In this document: in pieces, positions 24,456 through 32,872 of the stretch
Numbering within the stretch: position 1 is the stretch's first letter
Layout of the letters: each line of letters opens with the position of its first letter
IMG/VR virus record: IMGVR_UViG_3300045144_000099
Coordinates: 1 to 43,164 of that record
Length of the DNA: 43,164 nucleotides
Strand: one strand, 5' to 3'
Source: a virus
Notes under the pieces: model-generated
What the model saw: the letters and a program-made list of their open reading frames with translations, nothing else
Told to the model about the DNA's origin: nothing
Database searches by the model: none
Translations under genes and position numbers: made by a program

Positions 24456-24824
24456 TTACTCCCCGGCTACCAGCACGTCGGCGTTGCCCGTCCCCGAAAC
24501 AGTCAGCGCCGTGATCGGATGTTGGATCGACCACAGCAGGAGCCCCGTGTCGCAGGGTATGACCTGCGCGACTCCATCGGCGGTCGTGATCTTGAACGTG
24601 AGTATGCCGCCCTCCACCTTGACGACCAGCAGGCGTACCTTGGTCATGCCCACGGGCATGATGTCGGTGTTTACGGCGCCGATCAGGGCGAGCGGGATGT
24701 CTCGCGCGATGGGGAATAGAACCTGCTCCGCGTCCCAGGCGAACGAAAGGCTCGTCACGGGAAAGGTTGCGCCCGCGAGCGGCGTGGTCTTGATCGCGAG
24801 ATCCAGATCGAGCAGGTGGGACAT
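24456..24824 (-). CDS. Hypothetical head (decoration-like) protein
   Basis: 122 residues, ATG with GGAGG five bases upstream. Beta-rich sequence (FPVTSLSFAWDAEQVLFPIA; MTKVRLLVVKVEGGILTFKI; ITALTVSGTGNADVLVAGE) suggests a small capsid-surface or decoration protein. It lies between the Com-like gene and the scaffold. The ribosome binding site is half buried in a perfect inverted repeat (24827-24833 with 24850-24856), so translation may be controlled. It does not resemble Mom. Confidence 0.65.
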   Translation of the reverse strand: MSHLLDLDLAIKTTPLAGATFPVTSLSFAWDAEQVLFPIARDIPLALIGAVNTDIMPVGMTKVRLLVVKVEGGILTFKITTADGVAQVIPCDTGLLLWSIQHPITALTVSGTGNADVLVAGE

Positions 24825-24826
24825 GC

Positions 24827-24856
24827 GAGCCTCCGGTCATCGACACCCAGAGGCTC
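24827..24856 (-). promoter_or_regulatory. Ribosome-binding-site hairpin upstream of the 122-aa gene
   Basis: In the mRNA, GAGCCTC (24856-24850) and GAGGCTC (24833-24827) form a perfect 7-bp stem with a 16-nt loop. Four bases of the GGAGG site lie in the 3' arm and the ATG begins two bases later, so the closed stem should block initiation. The preceding gene encodes a Com-like protein. In phage Mu, Com relieves such a block on mom. Confidence 0.5.
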
Positions 24857-24884
24857 AGCACGTCGGCCTTCAGACGCGCGGCGT

Positions 24885-25121
24885 CTACCCAGTATCGTCC
24901 GCGCGCACGGCGTAGTTGTCAAGCGGCATCTCGTCGGGCGCTGGCAAAACGTCGAAACGATTGATGTTCTTGCACCGATTGTTCGTGCACTTGATCTCGA
25001 CGTGGGCACACCGGACCGCGCGGCCGTGGGCCACGATCGTGCCCATCACGGCGAACGCGAGCACCGCGCCGCAGCGGACACAACGCAGTTCGTATCGTGC
25101 GTCGCTTCGTGCGTCGCTCAC
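24885..25121 (-). CDS. Com-like zinc-finger translational regulator
   Basis: 78 residues, GTG start overlapping the Mu F-like gene stop (GTGA). It shows the Com pattern: ELRCVRCGAVLAF at 11-23, then VEIKCTNNRCKNINRFDV at 41-58, with Cys at 14, 17, 45 and 50. Mu Com has 'IRCxxCNKLLFK...IEIRCPRC'. The second knuckle here has four residues between Cys instead of two, and the linker is longer by about ten residues. In Mu, Com activates translation of mom by opening an mRNA stem. Here the next gene also has a stem over its ribosome binding site. No mom gene is seen in the window. Confidence 0.8.
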   Translation of the reverse strand: MSDARSDARYELRCVRCGAVLAFAVMGTIVAHGRAVRCAHVEIKCTNNRCKNINRFDVLPAPDEMPLDNYAVRADDTG

Positions 25122-26005
25122 GCCGCGATCCTTCCGGTCTTGTCCGCGCGCACCAAGATGAGCGTGGCTCTATCGTGCGGGCGGTTCGGTGGGTGCGCGT
25201 ATTGCCGGCCAGTCTTGGGATCGGTGAATGGCTGCCCAGGCCGCCGGAGTTGACCATGCAGGCGCAGCGAGTCATCGCCTACGCGGTCGTCGAGCGGGCG
25301 AGCCGGGCCGCGCCACGGCTTGCTCTTCGGCCCTCCCCACGTCGGTCCCTGTGCGTGCTCGTGCCACATGAGCCAGAGGTCCGGGCGGGTCTCCGCGACG
25401 GCATCGAGGCTCGCGCGAGTCCCGGCATTGTAGGCGTGCGAGATCTCCGTGCGCACGATCCGCTCCGCCTTCCATGCCGCGTCAGGCCAGACCTTGGCGC
25501 GCTGCAATCGCTCAACGGCGGCCTGTGTGCTCTCTCCAGTCAGCAGTGAGGTGGCAAGTTCCCGCTCGATATCGCCCACGGTCTGGAGTCCGTAGATCGC
25601 CGCACCGCGTCGTGCGCGGTCGGCCTCCACCGCGCGAAGTATGGTCTGCCGATCCACGATCTTCTGAGCCTCTGGCACGGGCAGCGCCACGTCCTCCGCG
25701 CCCCGGAACTCCTGCGCCATGGCCTTGACCTTGGCCGAAGCGTCCTTGGCCGAACGATCCAGCGCGTCCTCCTTGGCCTTGCCGAGCACTCCGCCCAGAT
25801 CGCGAGAAAGGCGCGCCATGGACGCCTCGACCTGGGCGAGCATCGTCCAGTGGGCATCGAGCGTATACCGGCCAGCCGTGCGCGGCATGCGACCGAGGAT
25901 TTCGTCGCGGGCCCGGGTCAGGGCCTCCAGCATGTCCCGCTTGGCCGACATGCTCATTGCGTCGAGACGCGCCTGCTGGATCTTCAGCACGTCCGCAAGC
26001 GCCAC
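25118..26005 (-). CDS. Mu F-like / SPP1 gp7-type head morphogenesis protein
   Basis: 295 residues, GTG start just after the portal stop. The family core is at residues 175-205: WKAERIVRTEISHAYNAGTR followed by ASLDAV. The N-terminal half is a long helical domain and the C-terminal part has a WHEHAQGPTWGGP segment and NRPHDRATLILVR, in place of the usual 'R..H..L.G' block. It acts with the portal in capsid assembly and DNA ejection. Confidence 0.85.
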   Translation of the reverse strand: MALADVLKIQQARLDAMSMSAKRDMLEALTRARDEILGRMPRTAGRYTLDAHWTMLAQVEASMARLSRDLGGVLGKAKEDALDRSAKDASAKVKAMAQEFRGAEDVALPVPEAQKIVDRQTILRAVEADRARRGAAIYGLQTVGDIERELATSLLTGESTQAAVERLQRAKVWPDAAWKAERIVRTEISHAYNAGTRASLDAVAETRPDLWLMWHEHAQGPTWGGPKSKPWRGPARPLDDRVGDDSLRLHGQLRRPGQPFTDPKTGRQYAHPPNRPHDRATLILVRADKTGRIAA

Positions 26006-26006
26006 G

Positions 26007-27956
26007 TCACGCCCCGCTGGTCTTCAGCAGATCTTCCACGCCCGCGGGATTCTCGCGGGCCTTGGCCTCTGCCGCGTCGGCCAGGGCATGCGCGGCTTGA
26101 TACTCCATGCCAGCGGCCATGAGCGAGCGCTCGGTCAACTCGTGCACAAGGGTGAATGGAATCGTGTCCTCTCCCTGGCCGTCGTCTATCCAGACCTCGC
26201 CCTCCGGGATCATGTCTGGGTAGACGAGATCGTGGCCGCCCTGGCTGAAGCGAATCTTGGCGTCCTGTGCCTCGGCATTGCGCACGGCCTCGCCGTCCAC
26301 AAGCCAGACCTTGACCTCGCCAAACTCGCCCAGGAGCCTTTTGCGCGGCGCTTCGGGCTCCTGCGGCTCGCCGCCCTCGTAGCCGGGCGCAGCCCGCGTC
26401 CCAAGTCCGGCAGAGGCCGCGAATCGATCCGCCTCATCCGCAGCCTGCTGCCTGATTGCCGCGATCTCTGCGTCCACGTCCGGGATACCGAGCACCGTTG
26501 CGCACTGCCGTATGGCCGTCTCTCGTGACTCCAGACCAGCCGCGATGGCCGCGCCGTGCATGGTGATGACGGCCTGCTTCTGTTCCGGGCCCATTTGTAC
26601 ATGCGGAGGCCACTCCACCGTCACATCATCGTCGGCCGGCGGGGTGAGCCCGACCATTGGGCCGGCCAGCGCCTCGAAGCCCACCTTGCGGCAGAGCCGG
26701 ATGAACATCTCCGCGAGCCGCTCCATGGCATCGCCATACTGCGCCCGCAGCTCGTCGGCCCGGTCCAGCATCGCGGACTGAAGCCGCTCCACTTCCGTCG
26801 CCGTGCGCCCGCCCGACGGCTCGATGGTCAGGACGCAGTGCGTGTTCTCCAGCACCGCGTCGCGCAGCTCGATGGCCCGCTTCGCCGCCGCCTCGCCGCC
26901 CGAACCGGCCAATTCGAGGAGCGAGGCATCATCGCCCGGATCAAGCGTGATCGCAGTCGAGGAGCCGGTGCGCACCGTGGCAGTCGGACGCTTGGACTTG
27001 ACCACGAGCGTCGGGTCCGCGTTGTAGTGCGTCCCACGGAAAGCCTGACTCAGGAGCGCGTCAATGGCGTCGAGATTGTCCCACTGCTGATCGCAGTCTG
27101 GCTTGCCGTCAAGCGGGTCGCCAAGGACGACGGAGTTGCGGACCCAGACGTAGGGTACGAACCCCAGGCCATGCGCCACGGGCTCCCCGAGCAGTGTCCA
27201 TGCCGCTCCCTTCTGCTCGACGGGAGCCACCATCGCAACGTCCTCGTCGCGCGTGATGATGCGGCGATACCACTCCAGGCCCTCCTTCCACACTGGCCCG
27301 TCTCGCTGCTGCTCGTATCGCCCGAATGGCCTCTTGTAGAGGACCTCCAGGCTGTCCAGTTCCTCGCTCTCGGGATCTCCGTCCGTCCACTGCGGCGTGC
27401 ACCACTTCGCATTCAACACGTCGAGCAGCGGTCGCCCCTTGCGAAGCTTCACGCCGGGCACGACAGAGCCCTGGCTGCCGCCGTAGTCGCGCGCGCTAGA
27501 CCAGCCGCGCCACCATTGCATCGCCTTGAGGCAGGCGTCGAGCCATCCCTGTCCGTTCGCGTCTGTCGCGCGGATCGCCGGCGTCCGGGTCTCCCCAAAG
27601 AGCAAGCCGGTGAAGCGCTCCACGATGGCATGGCAGAGCTGCGAGCGAACAAAGGGGCGCCGGTTGTACCAGGGAGTCAAGTCGAGAGGCGTGGAGACGG
27701 CCCCGCCAGACAGGACGAATGGCATCCGGACGTCCCGGTCGTAGTATAGCTGGCCGTCCCAGTTGACCGTCTTCTGATCGTGCTGCGTGCCGCGGAAATA
27801 CGCCTCGGCGCGGTCCAGGTCGCGGAAGCGAGGCGAATCGCCGAAACGACGGTTGCGGTCGAAGAACGCGGCCACGCTGTCGGTCGAGGCGCGGCCGAGG
27901 AAAGAGGCGACGCGCATGATTGCCGCGTCGGCGACTGAACTGCCCCGGATCAGCAC
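26007..27956 (-). CDS. Portal protein with C-terminal zincin-like extension
   Basis: 649 residues, GTG start with CGGAGG six bases upstream. Residues 60-520 are portal-like: YNRRPFVRSQLCHAIVERFT, HGLGFVPYVWVRNSVVLGDP, WDNLDAIDALLSQAFRGTHY and the helical clip/wing part ending with EQKQAVITMHGAAIAAGL. The last 100 residues are an added domain: KVWLVDGEAVRN, then GEVWIDDGQGEDTIPFTLVH and HELTERSLMAAGMEYQAAH. The HELxE followed by AH looks like a metallopeptidase-type helix. Portals usually end before this, so it is a fusion. Confidence 0.85.
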   Translation of the reverse strand: MLIRGSSVADAAIMRVASFLGRASTDSVAAFFDRNRRFGDSPRFRDLDRAEAYFRGTQHDQKTVNWDGQLYYDRDVRMPFVLSGGAVSTPLDLTPWYNRRPFVRSQLCHAIVERFTGLLFGETRTPAIRATDANGQGWLDACLKAMQWWRGWSSARDYGGSQGSVVPGVKLRKGRPLLDVLNAKWCTPQWTDGDPESEELDSLEVLYKRPFGRYEQQRDGPVWKEGLEWYRRIITRDEDVAMVAPVEQKGAAWTLLGEPVAHGLGFVPYVWVRNSVVLGDPLDGKPDCDQQWDNLDAIDALLSQAFRGTHYNADPTLVVKSKRPTATVRTGSSTAITLDPGDDASLLELAGSGGEAAAKRAIELRDAVLENTHCVLTIEPSGGRTATEVERLQSAMLDRADELRAQYGDAMERLAEMFIRLCRKVGFEALAGPMVGLTPPADDDVTVEWPPHVQMGPEQKQAVITMHGAAIAAGLESRETAIRQCATVLGIPDVDAEIAAIRQQAADEADRFAASAGLGTRAAPGYEGGEPQEPEAPRKRLLGEFGEVKVWLVDGEAVRNAEAQDAKIRFSQGGHDLVYPDMIPEGEVWIDDGQGEDTIPFTLVHELTERSLMAAGMEYQAAHALADAAEAKARENPAGVEDLLKTSGA

Positions 27957-27976
27957 TGGGCCTCCGAGTCAGCCCG

Positions 27977-28393
27977 CTACGGCTCCACGTTCGGCGCCTG
28001 GGTCTCGAGGCGTCCGCCATGCGGCCACGTCGAGTCGATGTGGTCGGCCTGCGACGGCAGCGGGTTGTACTGCACCGCGACCGCCACGACGGCATCCGCC
28101 GCGTTGAACGTCAACGTGTGCGCGTCGGGATTGCACGCGACCTCGCCCGCCGCAGGGGCCACGCCCGCCGGGATGACCGTGAACGGCCCGGTTGCGCCGC
28201 CAGCGGTCACGTACACGATGGGCGTGCTCGCTGGCCTCCGCGACAGCGTGACCACGTTCGCCACGGCCAGGAGCACCTCTGTCTGCTGCTTGATCATGCC
28301 GCGCAGCATGGTGCCGGTGCGCAGCTTGCGCAGGCAGTCCGCCGCTTCGTTGGGGTCGGAGAAGTTCAGGGCGTATTCGGTCGTGAAGGCCAT
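27977..28393 (-). CDS. Hypothetical head-region protein (138 aa)
   Basis: First gene downstream of the glycosylation cassette and 20 bp upstream of the portal. Begins with MAFTTEYALNFSDPNEAADC and continues with a helix LRTGTMLRGMIKQQTEVLLA and beta-rich Ala/Val repeats (AHTLTFNAADAVVAVAVQYN). A promoter candidate with TTGACA lies 53-81 bp before its ATG. Could be a surface or fibre-type head protein. Family unknown. Confidence 0.65.
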   Translation of the reverse strand: MAFTTEYALNFSDPNEAADCLRKLRTGTMLRGMIKQQTEVLLAVANVVTLSRRPASTPIVYVTAGGATGPFTVIPAGVAPAAGEVACNPDAHTLTFNAADAVVAVAVQYNPLPSQADHIDSTWPHGGRLETQAPNVEP

Positions 28394-28445
28394 CTTCTAT
28401 CTCCCGACGCGCTCCGGCCCCCGATCCCGCGAGCGCTTCGGCACA

Positions 28446-28474
28446 AGGATGCGCGCGGCGCCACCCGTTGTCAA
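28446..28474 (-). promoter_or_regulatory. Candidate promoter for the head genes
   Basis: Perfect -35 TTGACA (28469-28474), 17-nt spacer, weaker -10 CATCCT (28446-28451). It overlaps the stop codon of the last gene of the sugar cassette and precedes the 138-aa gene by about 55 bp, so it could restart transcription into the portal and capsid genes. Confidence 0.4.
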
Positions 28475-29517
28475 GGACGCGAGTACCCAAGATGGGGGAG
28501 CACAACCCCTGGCCTTTCCAGAACGCGGCGTTGCCGGGGACGCTGGAACGCGAGCATCTTGCGGCCGTCGTGCGTGCCCCACTCAAGCGCCGCACGGCCC
28601 GGCAGGCAAGAGCACAGGAACGGCCCGGCGTCCGCGAGCTTGACCTGGCCGCCGTCACACCACGCATCGGCGGGCGCGGGTACGTCCAGCACAATCACGT
28701 CAGCCTGTTCGTCGAGCCGCCCGAGCACGTCGCGGATGTCGGCGGCCCGAGTACGCAGCCAGTGATGCAGGAGCGAGAGCACCAGCACGGCATTCCATCG
28801 CCCGGACACATTGGCCCGCAGCCACTCTGCCGCATCAGCACAGTGCCAGCGGAAGCCAGCAGAGAGGCCGAAGGCCACGGCAAGCCGCGCCGCGATGCGC
28901 AGCACATGGAGATCCTGGTCAACACAGTCGACGGCGGAGAAGCCCAGACGCACAAGTTCTCTGCTGAACCGGCCCGTGCACGCGCCGAGATCCAGGGCCG
29001 ATCCGCAAGACACGCCGAGCCTCTCCAGCCCGTCCCGCATCGCTCGCACCCGCAGAGAGGAGCGGCGCTGCTGCCAGGCGCCGAACCAGGGGTGCTCGAC
29101 TTCCTCGTAGAGGGATGCGCCCCCGTAGATCGCCCAGAGGTCCCGCTCCATGGCGGCCCACATGGGCGAAACCTCGCGGATGTCCACCTGGAGCCATTCA
29201 CAGCCCTCCGCAATGGCGCGGCTTGCCCTGTGGTGGCCATCCAGGAGCTCGAATCGGCCGTCGCCGGTGATGCGACAGGGGAGCGCATCCAGGGAGAACG
29301 GACCGTTCATGAGCCCGGAGCGGTAGGCGACTACCTGGGACACGGCCGCGGGATCGCATCCCCATCTATTGGGCAGGCCCTTCGCGTACCAACTGCCCTG
29401 CGTGGGCCGACCCGCGAGCACGGCGTCCACAAAGGTCCGGTGCGGAGTCAAGGCAACGGGCGCACCCGTGTTGAACTCGTAGACCATTGATGCCTGGACG
29501 CACAGGATCGTGCCCAT
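28471..29517 (-). CDS. SAM-dependent methyltransferase with N-terminal ParB-like DGHHR segment
   Basis: 348 residues. Residues 85-115 (RFELLDGHHRASRAIAEGCE) match the ParB/sulfiredoxin-like 'DGHHR' motif. Residues 165-300 are a class I methyltransferase: SALDLGACTGRFSRELVRLG is motif I, followed by VDCVDQDLHVLRIAARLAVA, and NAVLVLSLLHHWLRT is motif IV-V. It is the last gene of the sugar/methyl cassette, starting four bases after the preceding gene. Substrate unknown; a sugar or a virion protein is more likely than DNA because no DPPY or PC motif is present. Confidence 0.75.
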   Translation of the reverse strand: MGTILCVQASMVYEFNTGAPVALTPHRTFVDAVLAGRPTQGSWYAKGLPNRWGCDPAAVSQVVAYRSGLMNGPFSLDALPCRITGDGRFELLDGHHRASRAIAEGCEWLQVDIREVSPMWAAMERDLWAIYGGASLYEEVEHPWFGAWQQRRSSLRVRAMRDGLERLGVSCGSALDLGACTGRFSRELVRLGFSAVDCVDQDLHVLRIAARLAVAFGLSAGFRWHCADAAEWLRANVSGRWNAVLVLSLLHHWLRTRAADIRDVLGRLDEQADVIVLDVPAPADAWCDGGQVKLADAGPFLCSCLPGRAALEWGTHDGRKMLAFQRPRQRRVLERPGVVLPHLGYSRP

Positions 29518-29521
29518 GGTC

Positions 29522-30163
29522 CTACTTCCACACGACGATCACGGGCTGCATCGCGTCGGCATTATGCCGCGTCACCGCTCGGGCATGGAGCACGGCAAGG
29601 GCGAAGTGCTGCCATTCCGTGCCCGAGGTTGGAACCCACGGCCACGGAACTGACCAATCGCCCACCTCGGCCTTCTGCGAGAGCAAGGAGACATAGTAAC
29701 TATGATAGAAATTGCAGTGATCAAAAACGATGACGCCGCCTGGCCGCAGTCGCGCGAAGAGGCCCGTCAGGACGCGGAAGCCCTGGACGTTCGACAGGTG
29801 ATAGAAGACGGCCATGGAGTAGATGATGTCGAACGTCATGTCGGCGGGCAAGTCCTGGGGCCAGTCCACGCGCAGACACCGCGCAGTCGGGACGTTTGCG
29901 GCACAGCGAGCGAGGATGTCCGCCGAGGCGTCGGCGCAGACGAGCGACTTGCAACGAGGCGCCACGGCCTTGGCGATACGGCCGTCGCCGCAGCCGTAGT
30001 CGAGCAGGTCCTTGCCGTGCGGCGGGCCGGCGAGGCCGCAGACCATATCCGCCGAAGCCACGCCCGAGAGCCAATACTGTTCGTCCGTGGCGTTCGCCCC
30101 GCCGTCAATGGCCTTGCGTCCGTGCTCCGCGTGGAGCCGATTCCATGTCGCGCCGAAGTCCAT
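29522..30163 (-). CDS. Class I SAM-dependent methyltransferase
   Basis: 213 residues, ATG coupled as TGATG to the upstream gene. Motif I KDLLDYGCGDGRIAKAVAPR lies near residues 48-68, followed by SLVCADASADILARCAANV, FDIIYSMAVFYHLSNVQGFR and LRPGGVIVFDHCNFYHSYYV. The pattern is that of small-molecule or sugar methyltransferases. With the neighbouring glycosyltransferases it may methylate a transferred sugar. Confidence 0.85.
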   Translation of the reverse strand: MDFGATWNRLHAEHGRKAIDGGANATDEQYWLSGVASADMVCGLAGPPHGKDLLDYGCGDGRIAKAVAPRCKSLVCADASADILARCAANVPTARCLRVDWPQDLPADMTFDIIYSMAVFYHLSNVQGFRVLTGLFARLRPGGVIVFDHCNFYHSYYVSLLSQKAEVGDWSVPWPWVPTSGTEWQHFALAVLHARAVTRHNADAMQPVIVVWK

Positions 30164-30831
30164 CAGGCACCTCTCTTCAGGGCCGCGACGGCCTTGCCAA
30201 CGAAGCGTCGCGCCCAGTCCTGATCGTAGTGCGCCCAGGAGCACGTCGGCGAGAGCGGCGGTGCGTCCCAGGGAACAGCGAACACCGGCCATCCGAGCGG
30301 CGCAAGCGTATGCACCATCTCGGCTTGGTGCTCCATGAGCCTGGCCCGATACTCGCTCTCGCCGTGCACGCGGTATCGCCCCGAATGGTAGAGCACGATG
30401 CCGCCACGACCTCCGCTTACTTGCAGTGCGTGGTGGACCGCGAGCCAGTCCGCGCGGACATCCTCGACGGAACGCTGCGGCAGGCCCGGATATCGAGCGC
30501 GGAAGCCCTTCCAGTCCGGCGTCTCCCATGGCGCGCCCTCCGGCCGGATGGGGACGCCGTCCACGTCGTAGTAGTGATACATCGCGTCCGCAAACGGAGA
30601 CCAAAGGACGGCGCCTATGTGCTCCGATTCCGCGGGCAGATCGCCGAAGTACGAGAAACCGAACGAGCGCAGCGCATCACAGGCGGCCGCGTATCGCTCT
30701 GCGCAGTCCCGGTCGCCTGATACGAGCGCGCGCACCACGTCAGAGCGGAGATATTGCGTCGCCACACACGGATGCGTCGCGGCCCACGGCAGGCCCACAC
30801 AGCCAACGGAGAGGAGCGGGCGGTCCGTCAC
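30163..30831 (-). CDS. Hypothetical protein of the sugar cassette (222 aa)
   Basis: ATG overlaps the glycosyltransferase stop (ATGA) and its own stop is coupled to the methyltransferase (TGATG). The protein has no transmembrane segment and many aromatic residues (WSPFADAMYHYYDVDGVPIR; GRGGIVLYHSGRYRVHGESE; VFAVPWDAPP). The regular strand-helix alternation suggests an alpha/beta enzyme. I cannot assign it. Context suggests a nucleotide-sugar or glycan-related function. Confidence 0.75.
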   Translation of the reverse strand: MTDRPLLSVGCVGLPWAATHPCVATQYLRSDVVRALVSGDRDCAERYAAACDALRSFGFSYFGDLPAESEHIGAVLWSPFADAMYHYYDVDGVPIRPEGAPWETPDWKGFRARYPGLPQRSVEDVRADWLAVHHALQVSGGRGGIVLYHSGRYRVHGESEYRARLMEHQAEMVHTLAPLGWPVFAVPWDAPPLSPTCSWAHYDQDWARRFVGKAVAALKRGA

Positions 30832-31757
30832 TCCAGCCCCCTCATGATCGTACCGATCAGCCCGCCTACATGGACGGCTGACCAGCCGCGCGCGAGTTCG
30901 CGGGCCACTTCTGCTCGCTTGTCCAGGGCCTCGCGCGGTTCCTCCGCAAGAGCCCGGAGCCTACAGGCCAGGTCATCCGCCTGGCGCGTCTCGGCAATGT
31001 AGGCGCCGTCCTCTCCGCCATGGCCCATGAAGGGCCGCGCTGGTGATGCCCCGCATGACAGGATCGGGCAGCCCAGGGCCGCCGCGTCCACGACCGCCGC
31101 GGAAAAGCCCTCGTGCAATGAGAGCGACGCGAACACGTCCAGCGAGTCGTACCACGCTGGCATGTCCTCGGGCCGCAGGAGTATGTCAAGACCCGCGACT
31201 TCGAGCGTGACGGCCACGCCCATATCGCGCGCCGTCGTGATGGCCTCGCGCATCACGCCCACGCCCTTGTGATCCAGCGCGTTATGAGACCAGCCGTTGC
31301 TGATCATGCCGACGCGCAGGCCCTCATGGGGCGTCACGACCCGCTCCCGCTTCGGGTGCACAGGGTCGGACGGGAACGGATGGAACACGGCATCGGGCCG
31401 CACGACCAGAAATCGAATCGACTGCGTGAGCAACCCGTCCGCCAGGGCCAGGGCAAAGGCGAATGGCTCGCGGTTGTGCCAGGAGTAGTCATCCACTACG
31501 TCCGCGAGATACTTGCAGCCGGGCCGCGCGAGCCCGCGCTGATGCAGCTCGGCCAGAAACCACCAGGACGTGCAGTAGACCACGTCCGCGTGCGGCATGC
31601 CCGCATAGTTGGGCTGGTGGCCTTCTCGCAGCGCCGCAAGCGATGGGATCAAGTAGTGCGTGCTCGCCTCGATGCCGCGCCCCAGGTGCGGAATCACCCG
31701 GCGCGCGAACGAATCCAGCGCCCATCCTGGCACGTCAACGACGAAGACAGCCTTCAT
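30828..31757 (-). CDS. Glycosyltransferase, GT4-like (GT-B fold)
   Basis: 309 residues. The C-terminal nucleotide-sugar domain is clear: LRVGMISNGWSHNALDHKGV, VTLEVAGLDILLRPEDMPAW, then YDSLDVFASLSLHEGFSAAV with the E-x7-E-type helix FSAAVVDAAALGCPILSC. The N-terminal domain is shorter than in typical GT4 enzymes (about 370 residues). Overlaps both neighbours by 4 bp. It would transfer a sugar, possibly to a virion protein or to modified phage DNA. Confidence 0.85.
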   Translation of the reverse strand: MKAVFVVDVPGWALDSFARRVIPHLGRGIEASTHYLIPSLAALREGHQPNYAGMPHADVVYCTSWWFLAELHQRGLARPGCKYLADVVDDYSWHNREPFAFALALADGLLTQSIRFLVVRPDAVFHPFPSDPVHPKRERVVTPHEGLRVGMISNGWSHNALDHKGVGVMREAITTARDMGVAVTLEVAGLDILLRPEDMPAWYDSLDVFASLSLHEGFSAAVVDAAALGCPILSCGASPARPFMGHGGEDGAYIAETRQADDLACRLRALAEEPREALDKRAEVARELARGWSAVHVGGLIGTIMRGLE

Positions 31758-32872
31758 GTTCCTCCTGTCAACGCCTCGATCATGCGCGGCAGATCCTCTC
31801 GTTGCCAGCGGTCAACGTCCGCGAGGTCGCGGACGCGACGCACGGCCGCCTGGCGACAGCGCTCGCGGATCGCCGGTGCTCGCGTCGCGATTGAGTTGAG
31901 CGCGCCAGCCGCCACGGTCGCCAGATCGCCAAGGTCTGGCAGGACGAAACTTCCCGTCTCTGGCGTCGCCACATTCCGCACGTCGCCCACGTGCGTCGAA
32001 ACCACAGGCACGCCGGCGGCGAGAGACTCCCAGACCATGCAAGGCGAGCCCTCCGCGAACGAGAGCAGCAAGGTCGCGTCGCAGGCCGAATAGAACGGGC
32101 GCATGTCCGCGGTCGGCGGAAGCTCATGTACGCGATCCGCGATGCCCAGATTGCGGGCGAGGGTGCGCATCGAGTCTCGACAGTCGGACCAGTAGCGGAC
32201 GAACTCGGGCGCCTGGCGCTCGTCTACGAGCCCGGCCAGGGCCAGGTGAGCGTCGAGCCCGAGACGCCGCAAGATCTCGACCGCCGCTACGAGCGTGACC
32301 ACGCGCTTGCCCCAACAGGCCCGACCTGCATACCCTACGATGAAGCCGCGAGCGGGCAGGCCCAGGGCAACGCGCGCCGCCGCCTGACTGAGGGCCGCGA
32401 ACTCCGCCGCGTCGAAGCGGTTGCGGACGCAGACGACGCACTGGCTCGGCACGCCTGCGGCGATGGCCTCGGAGACCTCGTGCTCGGCGATGACCACGAC
32501 GCGATCCCAGAGAGGCAGCAGATCTGGAGTGAGGAACCGCCGCGACCAGGTGCCGAGCGAGTGCAGGACGCAGGACATGTGCCGCACGAGCGGCCGAGCG
32601 CGCGGCAGAAGCGGGATAAGCGGCTCCGCGATGTCGCAGACAAACGCATCTTCAGGCTCCAGGTGGCACGCAAGCCACGCGGTCGTCAGTCCGCGCGCGT
32701 CAATGACCCGCACGGACGGCCGCAGCATGCGCTCGAAGATGCCGCCCGGATGGCAGACCAGGACCGCGATCCGCACGCCCGCATCGGCCAGCGCGTTGAT
32801 CCACCCCATGGCCGCGCGGTCAGCACCGCCGAGCCCAAGTGAGAGACAGGCAAACCAGAGGCGGCCGGTCAT
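31754..32872 (-). CDS. Glycosyltransferase, GT4 family
   Basis: 372 residues, ATG overlapping the upstream stop (ATGA). N-terminal acceptor domain starts FACLSLGLGGADRAAMGWIN (the Gly-rich first loop). The C-terminal donor domain has FIVGYAGRACWGKRVVTLVA, LDAHLALAGLVDERQAPEFV and SACDATLLLSFAEGSPCMVW followed by ESLAAGVPVVSTHVGDV, the classical GT4 donor-binding block. Second gene of the cassette between terminase and portal. Sugar and acceptor unknown. Confidence 0.9.
   Translation of the reverse strand: MTGRLWFACLSLGLGGADRAAMGWINALADAGVRIAVLVCHPGGIFERMLRPSVRVIDARGLTTAWLACHLEPEDAFVCDIAEPLIPLLPRARPLVRHMSCVLHSLGTWSRRFLTPDLLPLWDRVVVIAEHEVSEAIAAGVPSQCVVCVRNRFDAAEFAALSQAAARVALGLPARGFIVGYAGRACWGKRVVTLVAAVEILRRLGLDAHLALAGLVDERQAPEFVRYWSDCRDSMRTLARNLGIADRVHELPPTADMRPFYSACDATLLLSFAEGSPCMVWESLAAGVPVVSTHVGDVRNVATPETGSFVLPDLGDLATVAAGALNSIATRAPAIRERCRQAAVRRVRDLADVDRWQREDLPRMIEALTGGT

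Noticed and set aside
24881-25121. A mom-type DNA modification gene after the Com-like gene
   Set aside because: The following gene is a 122-residue beta-rich protein with no acetyltransferase-like motif, so Mom was not called.
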